Under the pieces are notes generated by a model. That model made no database searches, was not told the DNA's origin, and worked only from the letters and a program-made list of their open reading frames with translations. A stretch of 40,294 nt of DNA from Synechococcus sp. AG-670-F04 (GTDB taxonomy: Bacteria; Cyanobacteriota; Cyanobacteriia; PCC-6307; Cyanobiaceae), in assembly GCA_003211515.1 (NCBI GenBank), contig QCSN01000016.1:1-40294 (forward strand). The letters run 5' to 3'. Position 1 is the stretch's first letter. Each line of letters begins with the position of its first letter. Shown piece after piece: positions 26,791 through 35,853 of this stretch. Both the position numbers and the translations under genes were made by a program.

Positions 26791-27525
26791 TCAGCGTCTA
26801 TAGGGGATGACTTCAAGTCTGATCGGTCCCTTGCCTAGATGGGCGAGGTTGGTGGGGGGAGTCTCCTGACTCGATTTGGGTGACGTCCTGTCTGGACGTT
26901 GTGGTGCTGTCGGCGATCCGATCCTTGTGAATCCGGGGCTGTTGCTGCTCGGTTCTGATTTGGCCAGCAGACGGTTCACCGGTTCTGGATGGGAGAAGTA
27001 CACGTGGCTCAAGGTTCTGCCCTGATACACCCGACGTTCCAGCGTCCATGCGTCGTTGAGGGTGAGCTTCACGAAACCATTCCTGTCGCGACTTGGCACG
27101 GTTGCCGAGCCAACCCGGATCGGCATCGCCTGATCCGGGTCCATCGCCTGCAGATGCAGGGTGTCGCCCGATTGCACCAGTCGCAGGCTGAAGCGTCGAC
27201 TGAGATCCTTGCCTCCACTGCGCAGGGAGTAGCCATTGCTGTCGAGGTATCGGCTGCAGATGCCGCTGAAATCGAAGTTGTTCAGGGATGGATCGATCAA
27301 GCCATCCGGGCGAGGTGTCCAGCAGAGCGGTCGGCGTTTGATCTGCTCGAGAACAAGCAACTTCCATTTGTGATCGCCAACGGGCTGGGCGAGCACTGCG
27401 AAGCGGGATTGATCCAGAGGCTTGGTGTCAAACAGCGCCCTGGCAGCGATGGACCCTGGCAGCACAGCCAAGGTGACCAGGCCTGCCCCTGTCAGGCCGA
27501 TGGCTTGGAGGTAGGTTCGCGACAT
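26791..27525 (-). CDS. DUF3747 exported protein
   Basis: Cyanobacterial DUF3747 protein of unknown function. A signal peptide is evident (YLQAIGLTGAGLVTLAVLPGSIAARA, cleaved near residue 30), then the conserved domain (about 31-160): FDTKPLDQSRFAVLAQPVG, VLEQIKRRPLCW, NNFDFSGICSRYLDSNGYS. The C-terminal third (about 190-244) is Pro/Ser/Thr-rich and probably disordered. It is expected in the periplasm or outer envelope. Divergent from rnhA with only 50 bases between starts, and followed by a clear terminator at 26611-26635. Confidence 0.88.
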   Translation of the reverse strand: MSRTYLQAIGLTGAGLVTLAVLPGSIAARALFDTKPLDQSRFAVLAQPVGDHKWKLLVLEQIKRRPLCWTPRPDGLIDPSLNNFDFSGICSRYLDSNGYSLRSGGKDLSRRFSLRLVQSGDTLHLQAMDPDQAMPIRVGSATVPSRDRNGFVKLTLNDAWTLERRVYQGRTLSHVYFSHPEPVNRLLAKSEPSSNSPGFTRIGSPTAPQRPDRTSPKSSQETPPTNLAHLGKGPIRLEVIPYRR

Positions 27526-27575
27526 GCGCGGGACCGTGAGAACCCGAGTTTTAACGAATCACGCAGGAGCGAACA

Positions 27576-28331
27576 ATGGCAGAGGGACCGGGACGTGTGG
27601 TGGCTGCCGCGACCGATGGAGCCTGCAGCGGAAACCCCGGTCCGGGGGGGTGGGGAGCCTTGCTGCGCTTTGAAGATGGCAGCGTCGAGGAGTTCGGTGG
27701 ACACGATCCCGCCACCACCAACAACCGGATGGAGCTTCAGGCAGCGCTGGAGTTGCTTCAGCGGTTGAAGGATCTGCCGCGCCATCCGGATCTGACTCTG
27801 CGGACCGACAGCAAATATTTAATTGATGGACTCGGTTCCTGGATGAAGGGCTGGAAACGCAAAGGTTGGCGAACGGCGGCCGGCAAGCCCGTGCTTAATC
27901 AGGATCTTTGGAAGGCCCTGGATCAGGCGCAATTGGCGGATGTGCCGCTCCGCTACGTGAAAGGCCACAGCGGTGATCCAGACAATGACCGCGTCGATCG
28001 CATCGCTGTTGCGTTTTCGCAGGGCCGGTCACCTGCGCTGGCAACAGCGGCAGCGGGAGCAACGACGGCACCAGCGTCTGTCTCGGACTCTGCTGATGAC
28101 CCGGCACCACTGGAGCTGCAACGTTTGCTGTCGCGCCTCGAGTTGGCAGACCGTCTGGCAGAGGGGGGGTATGGCCTCACCGCCGTAGAGCTGGCGCAGT
28201 TGGTGGAGCAGCCGCTGAAGAGGTTGGAGCTGAAACAGATGGCCTGGAGCTGGCGGGACTGGCAGGTGGAGCCGCTGGAGGAGTGCCGCTGGCGGTTGCG
28301 ACGCCGCGAGGGAGGATCAGAACAGTCCTGA
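27576..28331 (+). CDS. rnhA: Ribonuclease HI with C-terminal extension
   Basis: Cleaves the RNA strand of RNA-DNA hybrids. Catalytic carboxylates are in place: Asp14 ([11 protein letters not shown]), Glu53 (RMELQA), Asp78 (RTDSKYL) and Asp141 (RVDRIA), with the assisting His131 (KGHSGD). The core ends near residue 150, but the protein continues to 251: an Ala/Thr-rich linker (about 152-172), then a helical, Leu/Arg-rich domain (about 175-245; [20 protein letters not shown] and [12 protein letters not shown]) that I do not recognise. pyrD starts eight bases after the stop, so the two probably share a transcript. Confidence 0.93.
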   Translation: MAEGPGRVVAAATDGACSGNPGPGGWGALLRFEDGSVEEFGGHDPATTNNRMELQAALELLQRLKDLPRHPDLTLRTDSKYLIDGLGSWMKGWKRKGWRTAAGKPVLNQDLWKALDQAQLADVPLRYVKGHSGDPDNDRVDRIAVAFSQGRSPALATAAAGATTAPASVSDSADDPAPLELQRLLSRLELADRLAEGGYGLTAVELAQLVEQPLKRLELKQMAWSWRDWQVEPLEECRWRLRRREGGSEQS

Positions 28332-28339
28332 GAACCTGC

Positions 28340-29521
28340 ATGGCAGTTCCAGACGCATCAAGGACAACTGTCAGTGGTGGGTTTTACAGCCGTTGGCTGG
28401 GCCCGCTGCTCAGTCAGGACGAGGGCATGGATGCTGAGCAGATGTCGCGCTCGGCGCTGACCGCTCTCGGGCAGGCCAGTCTGCGGCGCCGCTGGCCTGG
28501 GGTTTCCACAGTGCTGAATGGTTTGGCATCGGAGCTGCAGCGTCGCGATCTTCGCCTTGAGCAGGTGTTGTTTGGCTGCCGCTTCGCCAATCCCGTCGGT
28601 CTGGCGGCCGGTTTCGACAAGAACGGTGTGGCGGCTGCGATCTGGAATTGTTTTGGATTCGGGTTTGCTGAAATCGGTACCGTCACCTGGCACGGCCAGC
28701 CCGGTAACCCAAGGCCGCGGCTGTTCCGTCTGGCGGAGGAGCAGGCGGCGTTGAATCGGATGGGGTTCAACAACGATGGTGCCGAACAGCTCCAGCGCAC
28801 CCTGAAACGGCAGAACCTGGATCCCACGGGCAAGCGACCGGCCGTGCTGGGGATCAACTTCGGTAAGTCGAAGGTCACCGCCCTGGAGCAGGCGGCCGAC
28901 GACTACGCCTCATCGCTGGAGCTGCTGGCACCGATGGCGGATTACGCCGTGATCAATGTCAGTTCACCGAACACCCCCGGATTGCGGGAGCTGCAGGATT
29001 CAGCGCAATTGCGCTGGCTGGTGGAGCGGCTGCGGCGCCTGCCGGCCTGTCCGCCATTGCTGGTGAAGATCGCCCCCGATCTGGAGGATGAAGCGATTGA
29101 TGGCATCGCTCGGCTGGCCTTCGAGGAGGGCCTGGCTGGGGTGATTGCTGTGAACACGAGCCTGGATCGGCTGGGTCTGGAGGCACGTCGGTTGCCGCAG
29201 ACGGGGCGCAGCCTGGCGGAGGAAGCCGGTGGGTTGAGTGGTGCACCGCTGCGGCGACGGGCGGTGGAAGTGGTCCGTCGCTTGCGGGCCAGCGGTGGCC
29301 CGGCCCTGCCGTTGATCGGTGTGGGCGGAATCGACTCTCCGCAAGCGGCCTGGGAGCGGATCACCGCAGGAGCATCACTGGTGCAGCTCTACACCGGTTG
29401 GATCTTTCAGGGACCCGATTTGGTCCCCGCCATCCTGGATGGATTGCTGCAGCAAATCGATCGCCATGGCCTGCGTTCGATCACAGAGGCCGTGGGCAGT
29501 GGTTTGCCCTGGATGGATTGA
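28340..29521 (+). CDS. pyrD: Dihydroorotate dehydrogenase (quinone), class 2
   Basis: Fourth step of pyrimidine synthesis: oxidises dihydroorotate to orotate with FMN, passing electrons to membrane quinone. The N-terminal hydrophobic region ([11 protein letters not shown]) is the short membrane-contacting helix of class 2 enzymes. Key blocks include [47 protein letters not shown] (catalytic Ser in this class), VKIAPDL, VNTS and the FMN phosphate site GVGGIDS. ATG 28340 is chosen because it follows rnhA without overlap; the frame is open to 28283. Confidence 0.95.
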   Translation: MAVPDASRTTVSGGFYSRWLGPLLSQDEGMDAEQMSRSALTALGQASLRRRWPGVSTVLNGLASELQRRDLRLEQVLFGCRFANPVGLAAGFDKNGVAAAIWNCFGFGFAEIGTVTWHGQPGNPRPRLFRLAEEQAALNRMGFNNDGAEQLQRTLKRQNLDPTGKRPAVLGINFGKSKVTALEQAADDYASSLELLAPMADYAVINVSSPNTPGLRELQDSAQLRWLVERLRRLPACPPLLVKIAPDLEDEAIDGIARLAFEEGLAGVIAVNTSLDRLGLEARRLPQTGRSLAEEAGGLSGAPLRRRAVEVVRRLRASGGPALPLIGVGGIDSPQAAWERITAGASLVQLYTGWIFQGPDLVPAILDGLLQQIDRHGLRSITEAVGSGLPWMD

Positions 29522-29541
29522 GTCCCCTGTTGAATCAGTCG

Positions 29542-29558
29542 TTGAGTGGATGACTCAA
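29542..29558. terminator. Small inverted repeat in the convergent gap
   Basis: TTGAGT (29542-29547) and ACTCAA (29553-29558) with a 5-base loop, in the 45-base gap between pyrD and the convergent giant gene. There is no T-run, so a role in ending transcription from either side is only a guess. Confidence 0.25.
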
Positions 29559-29566
29559 TCGATGGA

Positions 29567-32500
29567 TCAGATCACCGCAAAATTCGACTCGGCAAGGTCT
29601 GGCCCTCCCTGCACGATCGCAAACAATCCACCGTTCTCGCCAAAACCAGCTTCGGTGTCATTGCTGTTGTAGTACAGCTGACCTTTGGGTTCGAAATAGA
29701 TGATGTTGCTTGCTTGCTTTTTCTGAGCATTGAGCTGTTGCTTGGATGAAACAGTGACCAGATTGATGCTCTTCAGATTCTTAAAGATTTCTCGCTTAAG
29801 GTGAATTTGATCGCCTTCGGAGGAACGGAAGTTTGTGATGCGATCAGCTTTATGGTTTCCAAACTCATTGGGTAGATTAAAAATAAAAGCATCTTTTGTT
29901 TTTTTGGATGATTGTAATTTTTGTGCACCGCGTCTGCTCTTGACCATTCGAGTGAGGTTTTGATCTTCACCTGATGGATTGATGCTCCAAAGCTCGCGAC
30001 CTTTTTGATCTTGCGTTGCGGAAAAGTAGATCGAGCCATCAAGAGCTTCGATATCTCGAGGCGAGGAATTTTTGGCTCCAGGGTTGATGTCGGTGAGTCG
30101 AATCGTTCCAGCTTCCGTTCCGTCGCTTTGCCACAACTCCTCACCGTAAACCCCATCGTCGGCGCTGAAATAAATCAAATTGTCAATGGCGGTGAGCGCC
30201 GTTGGGTTTGCGCTCCCTGCCCCTGGATTGATGTCCTTAACAAGCGTCAGGCTGTCTATGGCTCCTTGCGTGGTCCAAAGTTCGCGGCCGAGATTGTTGC
30301 TGTTTTCCGGAGCTCCGAATGGACCTGCTGAGGAGCTTCCGCCAGCAGAGCTTGGATTTGTTGCGGCGCTGCTGCCAGTCTCGCTTGTTCCTGGTTGGGT
30401 GCCTGTGCTCGGTGAAGCTGGTATACCGCTGCTAGAGGATGATGAATTTCCTGTATCAATAATGATCCTGGTTTTGCTACATTGGTTGGCATAGTTGATA
30501 TTCCAATCTCTGGCAAGGGTTGCATCACTTTCCCTCTCCAATTGTTGAATTGCTGAGCTACGAGCGAAATCAATCCAATCGCAGTCGTTTGATTCTTTAT
30601 ATTTATCAATATATCGATTATAGGAATTGAAATTGCTTGCCGTTTGTTTACTGATCGTGTTTGATGGAATAACAAGTTCCGTGAATTCGCAGGGATTTGC
30701 GTATTTATTGTTCCAGTCCCTTGCCAAGGAAGGATCATTTTTCTCTTCCAATTGTCGGATTGCTGACCATCGAGCAGAATCGACCCATTCGCAATCCTCT
30801 GTTTCTTTGTAGCGATCGATATTTTCATTGTATGAATTAATATTGGAAGTATCCGATCGTAGTTGTTTCGAACGCTGTTGGGTTGTCGATTGAGCTTTTG
30901 ATGGATTGAGGGGATTTAAATCTTTGGTCCGCATACTCATCGATTGACCATCAGAAATTCTTTCTGTGCTTCCATCGTTGCTATCTGAACTTTCGTCTTC
31001 ACCTTCATCTTCCGTTTCTGGTATGGCTTGATAAGTTTCTGCGGACAGGAAAAGCTGAGTGTTTGTCGCAGTTAAGTCATCAGGATCAAGGTAGCTGAAT
31101 TCACTCGCTCTTCTTATCAGTGGTTCTGTTCCTCCAGTAGAACCATCGCTGCTCCAGATCTGTAGCCCGCTAAAGTTATTCTTGGCGGTAAAGAAAAGCT
31201 TATTATTAAATACAGTAAGATTTTCGGGATTAGAGCTGAAGCCACCAGGTGCAATATCAAAGAACATGCGTGTGCCTTTACCGGATCCATCACTCACCCA
31301 TAGTTCCCGTCCGTAAATATCGTCATCAGCTGCAAAATATATTTCCTGCTGATAATTAGTAAGGTGCTGGGGGTTCGATCCGGATGTACTCGAAATGTCT
31401 TTGACTAAAGACGCCTTTTGTTTTTTGCTGTTGTATTTCCAAAGTTCAGTACCATTCTCTCCGTCGTTCGCTCCAAACAACAGGCGGTTGGTTAAAGCTG
31501 AAAAGTTAGATGGAGAGGAACTGGCAGATCCTGGACGTATGTCGGCAGTTTGTTTGGTTCCCTTTTTTGTTCCATTGGTTTGCCATAATTCAACTCCAGA
31601 ATTTCCATCTTCAGCAGCAAAATAAAGAGTTTGCTTCAATTCAGTGAAACCGTTGGGTGAGGAACTGTTCTTTCCTGGGTAAATGTCTTGAAGAAGTTTT
31701 GTTGAGCCGCTTGTCCCTTCGGAAACCCACAACTCTGATCCTTTTTTGCCATTATTGGCGGCAAAAAGAAGATTTTTATTTAAAGCAATTGTACCTTTTG
31801 GGTCAGAGCTTGTACGGCCAGATCCGATATTTTTGACGAGTTTCCATTCAACCTCTGTTTCTGATGATGGATCGTTGTCTGCGTTCGATCCTTCGTCTTG
31901 GTTCATGCTCTGATTGTTTCCATCTTCTTGAGAAGATGGATCGTCTGATATTTGCCCATCGTTTGGTCCAGATTCTTTAACATTGAGGACCTCAACATTA
32001 ACGTATTGGTATGAAGAGAGGCTCGCGTCCTTATCCTCAACACGTACAACGACCTGGTAGATATTATCACGATCTACATCCAGCGGATTTTCATAGTCGG
32101 GATCCTCTTTAAAATATAATTTTCCATTCTTAGATTTTATTTTGAACAAATCAGCATCTTCGCCACCCTGTGTCGACCAGGCGGTTGAATCGTCTGTTGA
32201 GGTTGTAAATTGATAAATAAAGTCTTGATTTTCGCGTACCTTAATTTGAGATGATCCTGCGCCTCGTCCACCTGTTGGACCTTTGATCGCTGGTCCTAAG
32301 GTCCATAATTCACGGCCTGTTTTGCCATCATCTGCGGTGAAGAATAGATTTTGATCACTGTTAATGATTTCTCTGGGATCACTGCTGGTTGGCCCGCTGA
32401 AAATATCAGTTGCGCGTTGAGCCTTTGCATTTTTTTCATTGAGATTCAAGGACCACAATTCAACACCTCGTTTCCCATCCGTTGCGTTGAAATAAACAAA

Positions 32501-34057
32501 GTGTTGTTGCTTGCTGCCGCTTCCTCTTCTGATGGCTGTAAATGATGACGGGTTCGATGAAGCCGGGCCAGGATTGATGTCCTGGAATGCTTCAGCTTTT
32601 CCGTTGCTGACCCTCCAGGGCTCACGTCCATTGGGGGAGTATGCGGAGTAATACAGCGTTCCATTCACATTGGATAGCTGACTTGGCTTTTCACCACTGT
32701 TTGCTAGTCGTGTTGGTTTGTTACTGGCTTTGCTGATGAAATAAAGTCCACGACCGTTTCTTCCGTCATTTGCTGTGAAGTAGAGTCTGTCGTTTACAAC
32801 TGTTAGATCTTGCGGGCTTGAATTACCATTGATGTAAATATCTTGAACAAGTTTTTCATTTTTTCCTTGGTTAGATACGCTCCACAATTCAAAACCAGTT
32901 GTGCCATCATTGGCCACAAGGTAAAGCTGATTATTGAAACTTTGCAGTTCCCTAGGGAATGAGCTAGCAAAAGCGGTTGACGGTGAGTATTTGTCAATAA
33001 GTGATGGTGGAGTGACCTTGATATCCTTGATATCGTATATTGAGTATTCAGTTTTATTAATATTAATTGGTTGTGTTCCTGCTTCGGTTCCATCGCTGAA
33101 CCAAAGTTGAAGGCCGCCAAAATTAAGTTCTGGAGCAAATTTCTCAAGTCTCTTAAATGGCGCTACTGTATAGCCAGTGAAGAAAAAGTTTCCATTTCCT
33201 GCATCAGTAAAATTTCCGGGAAATAGATCCTTTGAATAAAATGGTTCATTTGAAATCTCCTCCGTAGAAACAGTAAGGCTTTCTGTTCTGGTTGTGATGC
33301 CTGTGTCTTCATCTTCTTCCTCTTCTACTGTAATTATTTGCTCTTTAATGATTCGGTCTGGGAAAAGATCTCTGAAAGCTTTCGTCCCAACATCATCTCC
33401 TTCCCATCGCCAAACTTCATAACCACTTTTGCCATCATCCGCACTGAAAAATAAAACCCCATCAACAACAAAAAGATTATTTGCAGCAAATCCATCTGCT
33501 CCTGGGTACAGGGCTTTAACTTTATTCGTGCCCCCGGTGGTTCCATCGCTACTCCAAACTTCGAAGCCCTCGCCAGAATCTGCGGTGAAATAAAGAAGCC
33601 CATTCGCTTCGACTAAGTTGTCGACGGCATTGAACGATTTGATGAGAATTGTTCCACCTTCACTTCCATCGCTTTTCCATAGGCCAACCGGTCGTTCGTT
33701 GTTGTTTTGGTTTCCATCGCTCGTATTGGATGTGTCGTCATTACTCGACTCCTGCTCTGTTTCTGCATCCTGTTCTCCTGAGTCACTACTCTCTGTCGTT
33801 GAATCGTTTCCATTTGCATCAGCTTCGTTATCAGTTCCGCTTTCATTTGATTCGGCGTTAGTGCCGCCATTCCCTTCGCCAGTATCACTGTCTTCTTCGT
33901 TTTGATTGATGGGCTGATCATTGATTGAAGTTTCTTCTCCTGCTCCACCGTCATTGCTGAGGTCGGCGGCAAAATAAAGAAAGCCATCGATGCTAATCAG
34001 GTTGTCTGGAGAAGAACTTCCTGAGGGATTGATGTTCTTGACTAGCCTGGCGCTCAA
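29567..34057 (-). CDS. Giant ELW-repeat secreted protein with cadherin-like domain
   Basis: A 1496-residue protein built from about 17 repeats of 40-50 residues with the pattern (D)I.PG..SS.P..L.....LYF.A.DG..G.ELW.SDGT..GT, which are expected to form beta-propeller-like blades. Order: repeat 1 split by an acidic, Asn/Ser-rich insert (about 35-122); repeats 2-9 (to about 595); a cadherin-like domain (about 603-693, with DPDYENPLDVD and VVRVEDKD); an acidic linker; repeats 10-15 (about 738-1010); another acidic stretch; two tandem Cys-containing modules (1073-1193); a Ser/Gly/Pro-rich linker; two more repeats; and a C-terminal module (about 1388-1496, FIFNLPNEFGNHKADRITNF, YFEPKGQLYYNSND) typical of type I-secreted RTX-like proteins. 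There is no signal peptide. TTG 34057 is the start. AT-richer than its neighbours. Probably a cell-surface or released adhesin-like protein; its role is not established. Confidence 0.85.
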   Translation of the reverse strand: MSARLVKNINPSGSSSPDNLISIDGFLYFAADLSNDGGAGEETSINDQPINQNEEDSDTGEGNGGTNAESNESGTDNEADANGNDSTTESSDSGEQDAETEQESSNDDTSNTSDGNQNNNERPVGLWKSDGSEGGTILIKSFNAVDNLVEANGLLYFTADSGEGFEVWSSDGTTGGTNKVKALYPGADGFAANNLFVVDGVLFFSADDGKSGYEVWRWEGDDVGTKAFRDLFPDRIIKEQIITVEEEEDEDTGITTRTESLTVSTEEISNEPFYSKDLFPGNFTDAGNGNFFFTGYTVAPFKRLEKFAPELNFGGLQLWFSDGTEAGTQPININKTEYSIYDIKDIKVTPPSLIDKYSPSTAFASSFPRELQSFNNQLYLVANDGTTGFELWSVSNQGKNEKLVQDIYINGNSSPQDLTVVNDRLYFTANDGRNGRGLYFISKASNKPTRLANSGEKPSQLSNVNGTLYYSAYSPNGREPWRVSNGKAEAFQDINPGPASSNPSSFTAIRRGSGSKQQHFVYFNATDGKRGVELWSLNLNEKNAKAQRATDIFSGPTSSDPREIINSDQNLFFTADDGKTGRELWTLGPAIKGPTGGRGAGSSQIKVRENQDFIYQFTTSTDDSTAWSTQGGEDADLFKIKSKNGKLYFKEDPDYENPLDVDRDNIYQVVVRVEDKDASLSSYQYVNVEVLNVKESGPNDGQISDDPSSQEDGNNQSMNQDEGSNADNDPSSETEVEWKLVKNIGSGRTSSDPKGTIALNKNLLFAANNGKKGSELWVSEGTSGSTKLLQDIYPGKNSSSPNGFTELKQTLYFAAEDGNSGVELWQTNGTKKGTKQTADIRPGSASSSPSNFSALTNRLLFGANDGENGTELWKYNSKKQKASLVKDISSTSGSNPQHLTNYQQEIYFAADDDIYGRELWVSDGSGKGTRMFFDIAPGGFSSNPENLTVFNNKLFFTAKNNFSGLQIWSSDGSTGGTEPLIRRASEFSYLDPDDLTATNTQLFLSAETYQAIPETEDEGEDESSDSNDGSTERISDGQSMSMRTKDLNPLNPSKAQSTTQQRSKQLRSDTSNINSYNENIDRYKETEDCEWVDSARWSAIRQLEEKNDPSLARDWNNKYANPCEFTELVIPSNTISKQTASNFNSYNRYIDKYKESNDCDWIDFARSSAIQQLERESDATLARDWNINYANQCSKTRIIIDTGNSSSSSSGIPASPSTGTQPGTSETGSSAATNPSSAGGSSSAGPFGAPENSNNLGRELWTTQGAIDSLTLVKDINPGAGSANPTALTAIDNLIYFSADDGVYGEELWQSDGTEAGTIRLTDINPGAKNSSPRDIEALDGSIYFSATQDQKGRELWSINPSGEDQNLTRMVKSRRGAQKLQSSKKTKDAFIFNLPNEFGNHKADRITNFRSSEGDQIHLKREIFKNLKSINLVTVSSKQQLNAQKKQASNIIYFEPKGQLYYNSNDTEAGFGENGGLFAIVQGGPDLAESNFAVI
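30479..30841 (-). repeat. Tandem two-cysteine module repeat inside the giant gene
   Basis: Encodes two copies, 70 residues apart, of a module starting INSYNENIDRYKE / FNSYNRYIDKYKE, with Cys-Xaa-Trp in the middle and a final Ala-Asn-Xaa-Cys. Cysteines are at 1089, 1123, 1159 and 1193, with 34 residues between the two cysteines in each copy. By eye these are the only cysteines of the protein. Confidence 0.8.
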
Positions 34058-34249
34058 TTCTTTTTAAAAAAGCATCTTATAATTTTAACGGCTTTTGGCT
34101 TCACCGCAAGGGCTTCATGAAAGTCTCATTCTCCTCTCAGCTTTTTTGAGCCTTAACTTTTATCATGTAATTATTTTATTGTTTAAGTGGATGCAATTCT
34201 TTGTTAACGTTGTGATTGCAGCCTGAACTGCCCACTCTATTTTCTTCCT
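34058..34249. promoter_or_regulatory. Divergent promoter region, giant gene / pilus operon
   Basis: AT-rich 192-base gap between the TTG start of the giant minus-strand gene and the pilM-like ATG. It must hold promoters for both. T- and A-rich tracts (TTTTTAAAAAA near 34061-34071) stand out, but I cannot assign -35/-10 boxes with confidence. Confidence 0.4.
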
Positions 34250-35164
34250 ATGGAATTGCCGCAGGTCCAGGAGTTGATGGTGTCCTGGCGGCGGATGTTG
34301 AAAGCGCAGAGCGTCTGGGTGGTTGTTTCCGATCGTGATGTCATCTGTTGTTGGAAGAACGCCGCTGGATGGGTCTGGCGCTCGGCTTTGTGGCCTCCAG
34401 ATGGTTGTCGGGGTGGAGTGCCTCTACAACCTGAACCCATGGGTGAATTGCTGGCTGACCTACTGCTTGATTGCGACGTTGATGGTGCTCAGATTGAGTT
34501 GTTGTTGCCCGTTGGTGCATGCAACTGGCGCGTTCTTGACGATGTGACTTTGGACAAGCTTGCTGCAGCAAATTTCAGTTATCTCAATGCAGCAGTTTCT
34601 GACGAGATCCCGCCCAGTCAGGCTGACTATCGCTCGTATCTGTCCCTTTTCGATTGTGTGGTGGAGGTCTCCACTCCTCGGCAGACGCTTCAGAGCTGGA
34701 TCGATGTGATCGAGCTTGCTGATCTGCCCCTTCGCAGGGTGACATGGACTCTTGGCTCAGCTTTTCGGGCCACGCAATGTCTTGTGCCTCTGGAAAACGC
34801 TCATGTGGCATGGCTGGTCAAGCACAGCGAATCATCAAGTCCTCGCCTGATCCTGCTGCGCGATGGGATTCCGGAGGTGGATTGTCATTTGAACTTAGAC
34901 ATGGATTTAGGAAACCAAGTGCGTCAAACCGTTGATGCCTGGACGAAGCTCTCGAACGCGTTCGTTTCGGTGTCTTGGGTGCTGACCGCACCTGAATCGG
35001 AGTTTCATCTCTTAGCCAAGATGTTGCAGTGCAATGGAAATCTTTTAGATCTTGGGATCGATTCGGCTTGGTGCCCAGAGCCATTGCTACCTGACCTCGA
35101 GCCGGTCCCCCTTGATCCGTTGGCTCATCTCGCTTTGATGGGAGCTTGGCAGGAGGCACACTGA
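34250..35164 (+). CDS. PilM-like type IV pilus assembly protein, divergent
   Basis: A 304-residue cytoplasmic protein called PilM-like mainly from its place at the head of a PilN-PilO-PilQ operon. PilM is the actin-fold cytoplasmic element that binds the PilN N-terminus. Here the canonical actin-fold phosphate motifs at the N-terminus are not evident, but the overall pattern is compatible with a degenerate two-domain PilM/GspL cytoplasmic fold: SVWVVVSDRDVICCW at the start, QIELLLPVGACNWRVL, and TPRQTLQSWIDVIELADLPLRRV in the middle, which resembles the PilM inter-domain segment. No membrane segments. The stop overlaps the next start (TGATG at 35162-35166), so translation is coupled. Confidence 0.6.
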   Translation: MELPQVQELMVSWRRMLKAQSVWVVVSDRDVICCWKNAAGWVWRSALWPPDGCRGGVPLQPEPMGELLADLLLDCDVDGAQIELLLPVGACNWRVLDDVTLDKLAAANFSYLNAAVSDEIPPSQADYRSYLSLFDCVVEVSTPRQTLQSWIDVIELADLPLRRVTWTLGSAFRATQCLVPLENAHVAWLVKHSESSSPRLILLRDGIPEVDCHLNLDMDLGNQVRQTVDAWTKLSNAFVSVSWVLTAPESEFHLLAKMLQCNGNLLDLGIDSAWCPEPLLPDLEPVPLDPLAHLALMGAWQEAH

Positions 35165-35853
35165 TGGCCTTACGGCGCGGCGATGATCAGGCGGATTTGC
35201 TTCGTGAACGTCGGCTGGAGCTGGGTCTCACGAGTGCGCCCAGGCCTTTGTTGCCGGCCGGCCGTTTGTTGCTGATCGGATCCAGCTTTGGTGGTGTTCT
35301 TCTTGTGCTCAGCGTTCTGTTGTTGTTTTGGTTACGGCTGGAGACGGCCCAGCTTGAACAGCAGGTGGCCAAGCTTCAACCGATCGAACAACGCGTCAAC
35401 TCAGCGCGTCAACGCTTGCAGGTCATGGGTCAACGCACCAAGGCCTTAACGGACGACACGGCGCGTTTGGCCTCCCAGCTGGTCTCGATTCGTTCTGGCT
35501 CTGCGTTTTTGGAGCAACTGCGACGCGTCACCCCCGCCGGCGTTCAGCTGCTTTCAGTCAGCGTCCAGCCGAATCAGCTCATCCTTATTGGTCTGGCCGA
35601 GTTTGAAGCGGGGGCGGGTGCCTTTGAACGGATCAACGCTCTGGCTTTGAATCTTGAAGCGCTCCCAGCTGTCCCGCTCGAAGGCGTCACCGTTGAGAAG
35701 GTCAACACCGACGATGCTGGACTGGCTGATTTCAACATGCGTGTTGCCATTAACCCCACGGTTCCAGTCTCTCCAGAGGAGCTGCAGCAACTTGGCGCGG
35801 ATGGGCTGGCCCGCCGGTATCAGTTTTTGGTGGAGCGGGGCATTGATCTGTGA
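35164..35853 (+). CDS. pilN: PilN-like type IV pilus inner-membrane protein
   Basis: Bitopic inner-membrane protein of the pilus alignment complex. From ATG 35164 (229 residues): a short cytoplasmic tail beginning MALRRGDDQADLLRERR, the region expected to bind PilM; one transmembrane helix (LLLIGSSFGGVLLVLSVLLLFWL); a periplasmic coiled coil (LETAQLEQQVAKLQPIEQRV onward); and a ferredoxin-like domain (AFLEQLRRVTPAGVQLLSV, then FERINALALNLEAL). The C-terminal extension EELQQLGADGLARRYQFLVERG is less usual. The frame is open to 35146, but the TGATG overlap with the previous gene supports 35164. Its stop overlaps the pilO-like GTG. Confidence 0.78.
   Translation: MALRRGDDQADLLRERRLELGLTSAPRPLLPAGRLLLIGSSFGGVLLVLSVLLLFWLRLETAQLEQQVAKLQPIEQRVNSARQRLQVMGQRTKALTDDTARLASQLVSIRSGSAFLEQLRRVTPAGVQLLSVSVQPNQLILIGLAEFEAGAGAFERINALALNLEALPAVPLEGVTVEKVNTDDAGLADFNMRVAINPTVPVSPEELQQLGADGLARRYQFLVERGIDL

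Noticed and set aside
30256-30828. Second minus-strand frame of 190 codons inside the giant gene, itself showing repeats
   Set aside because: Its repeats simply mirror the tandem Cys module of the real frame read one base off.
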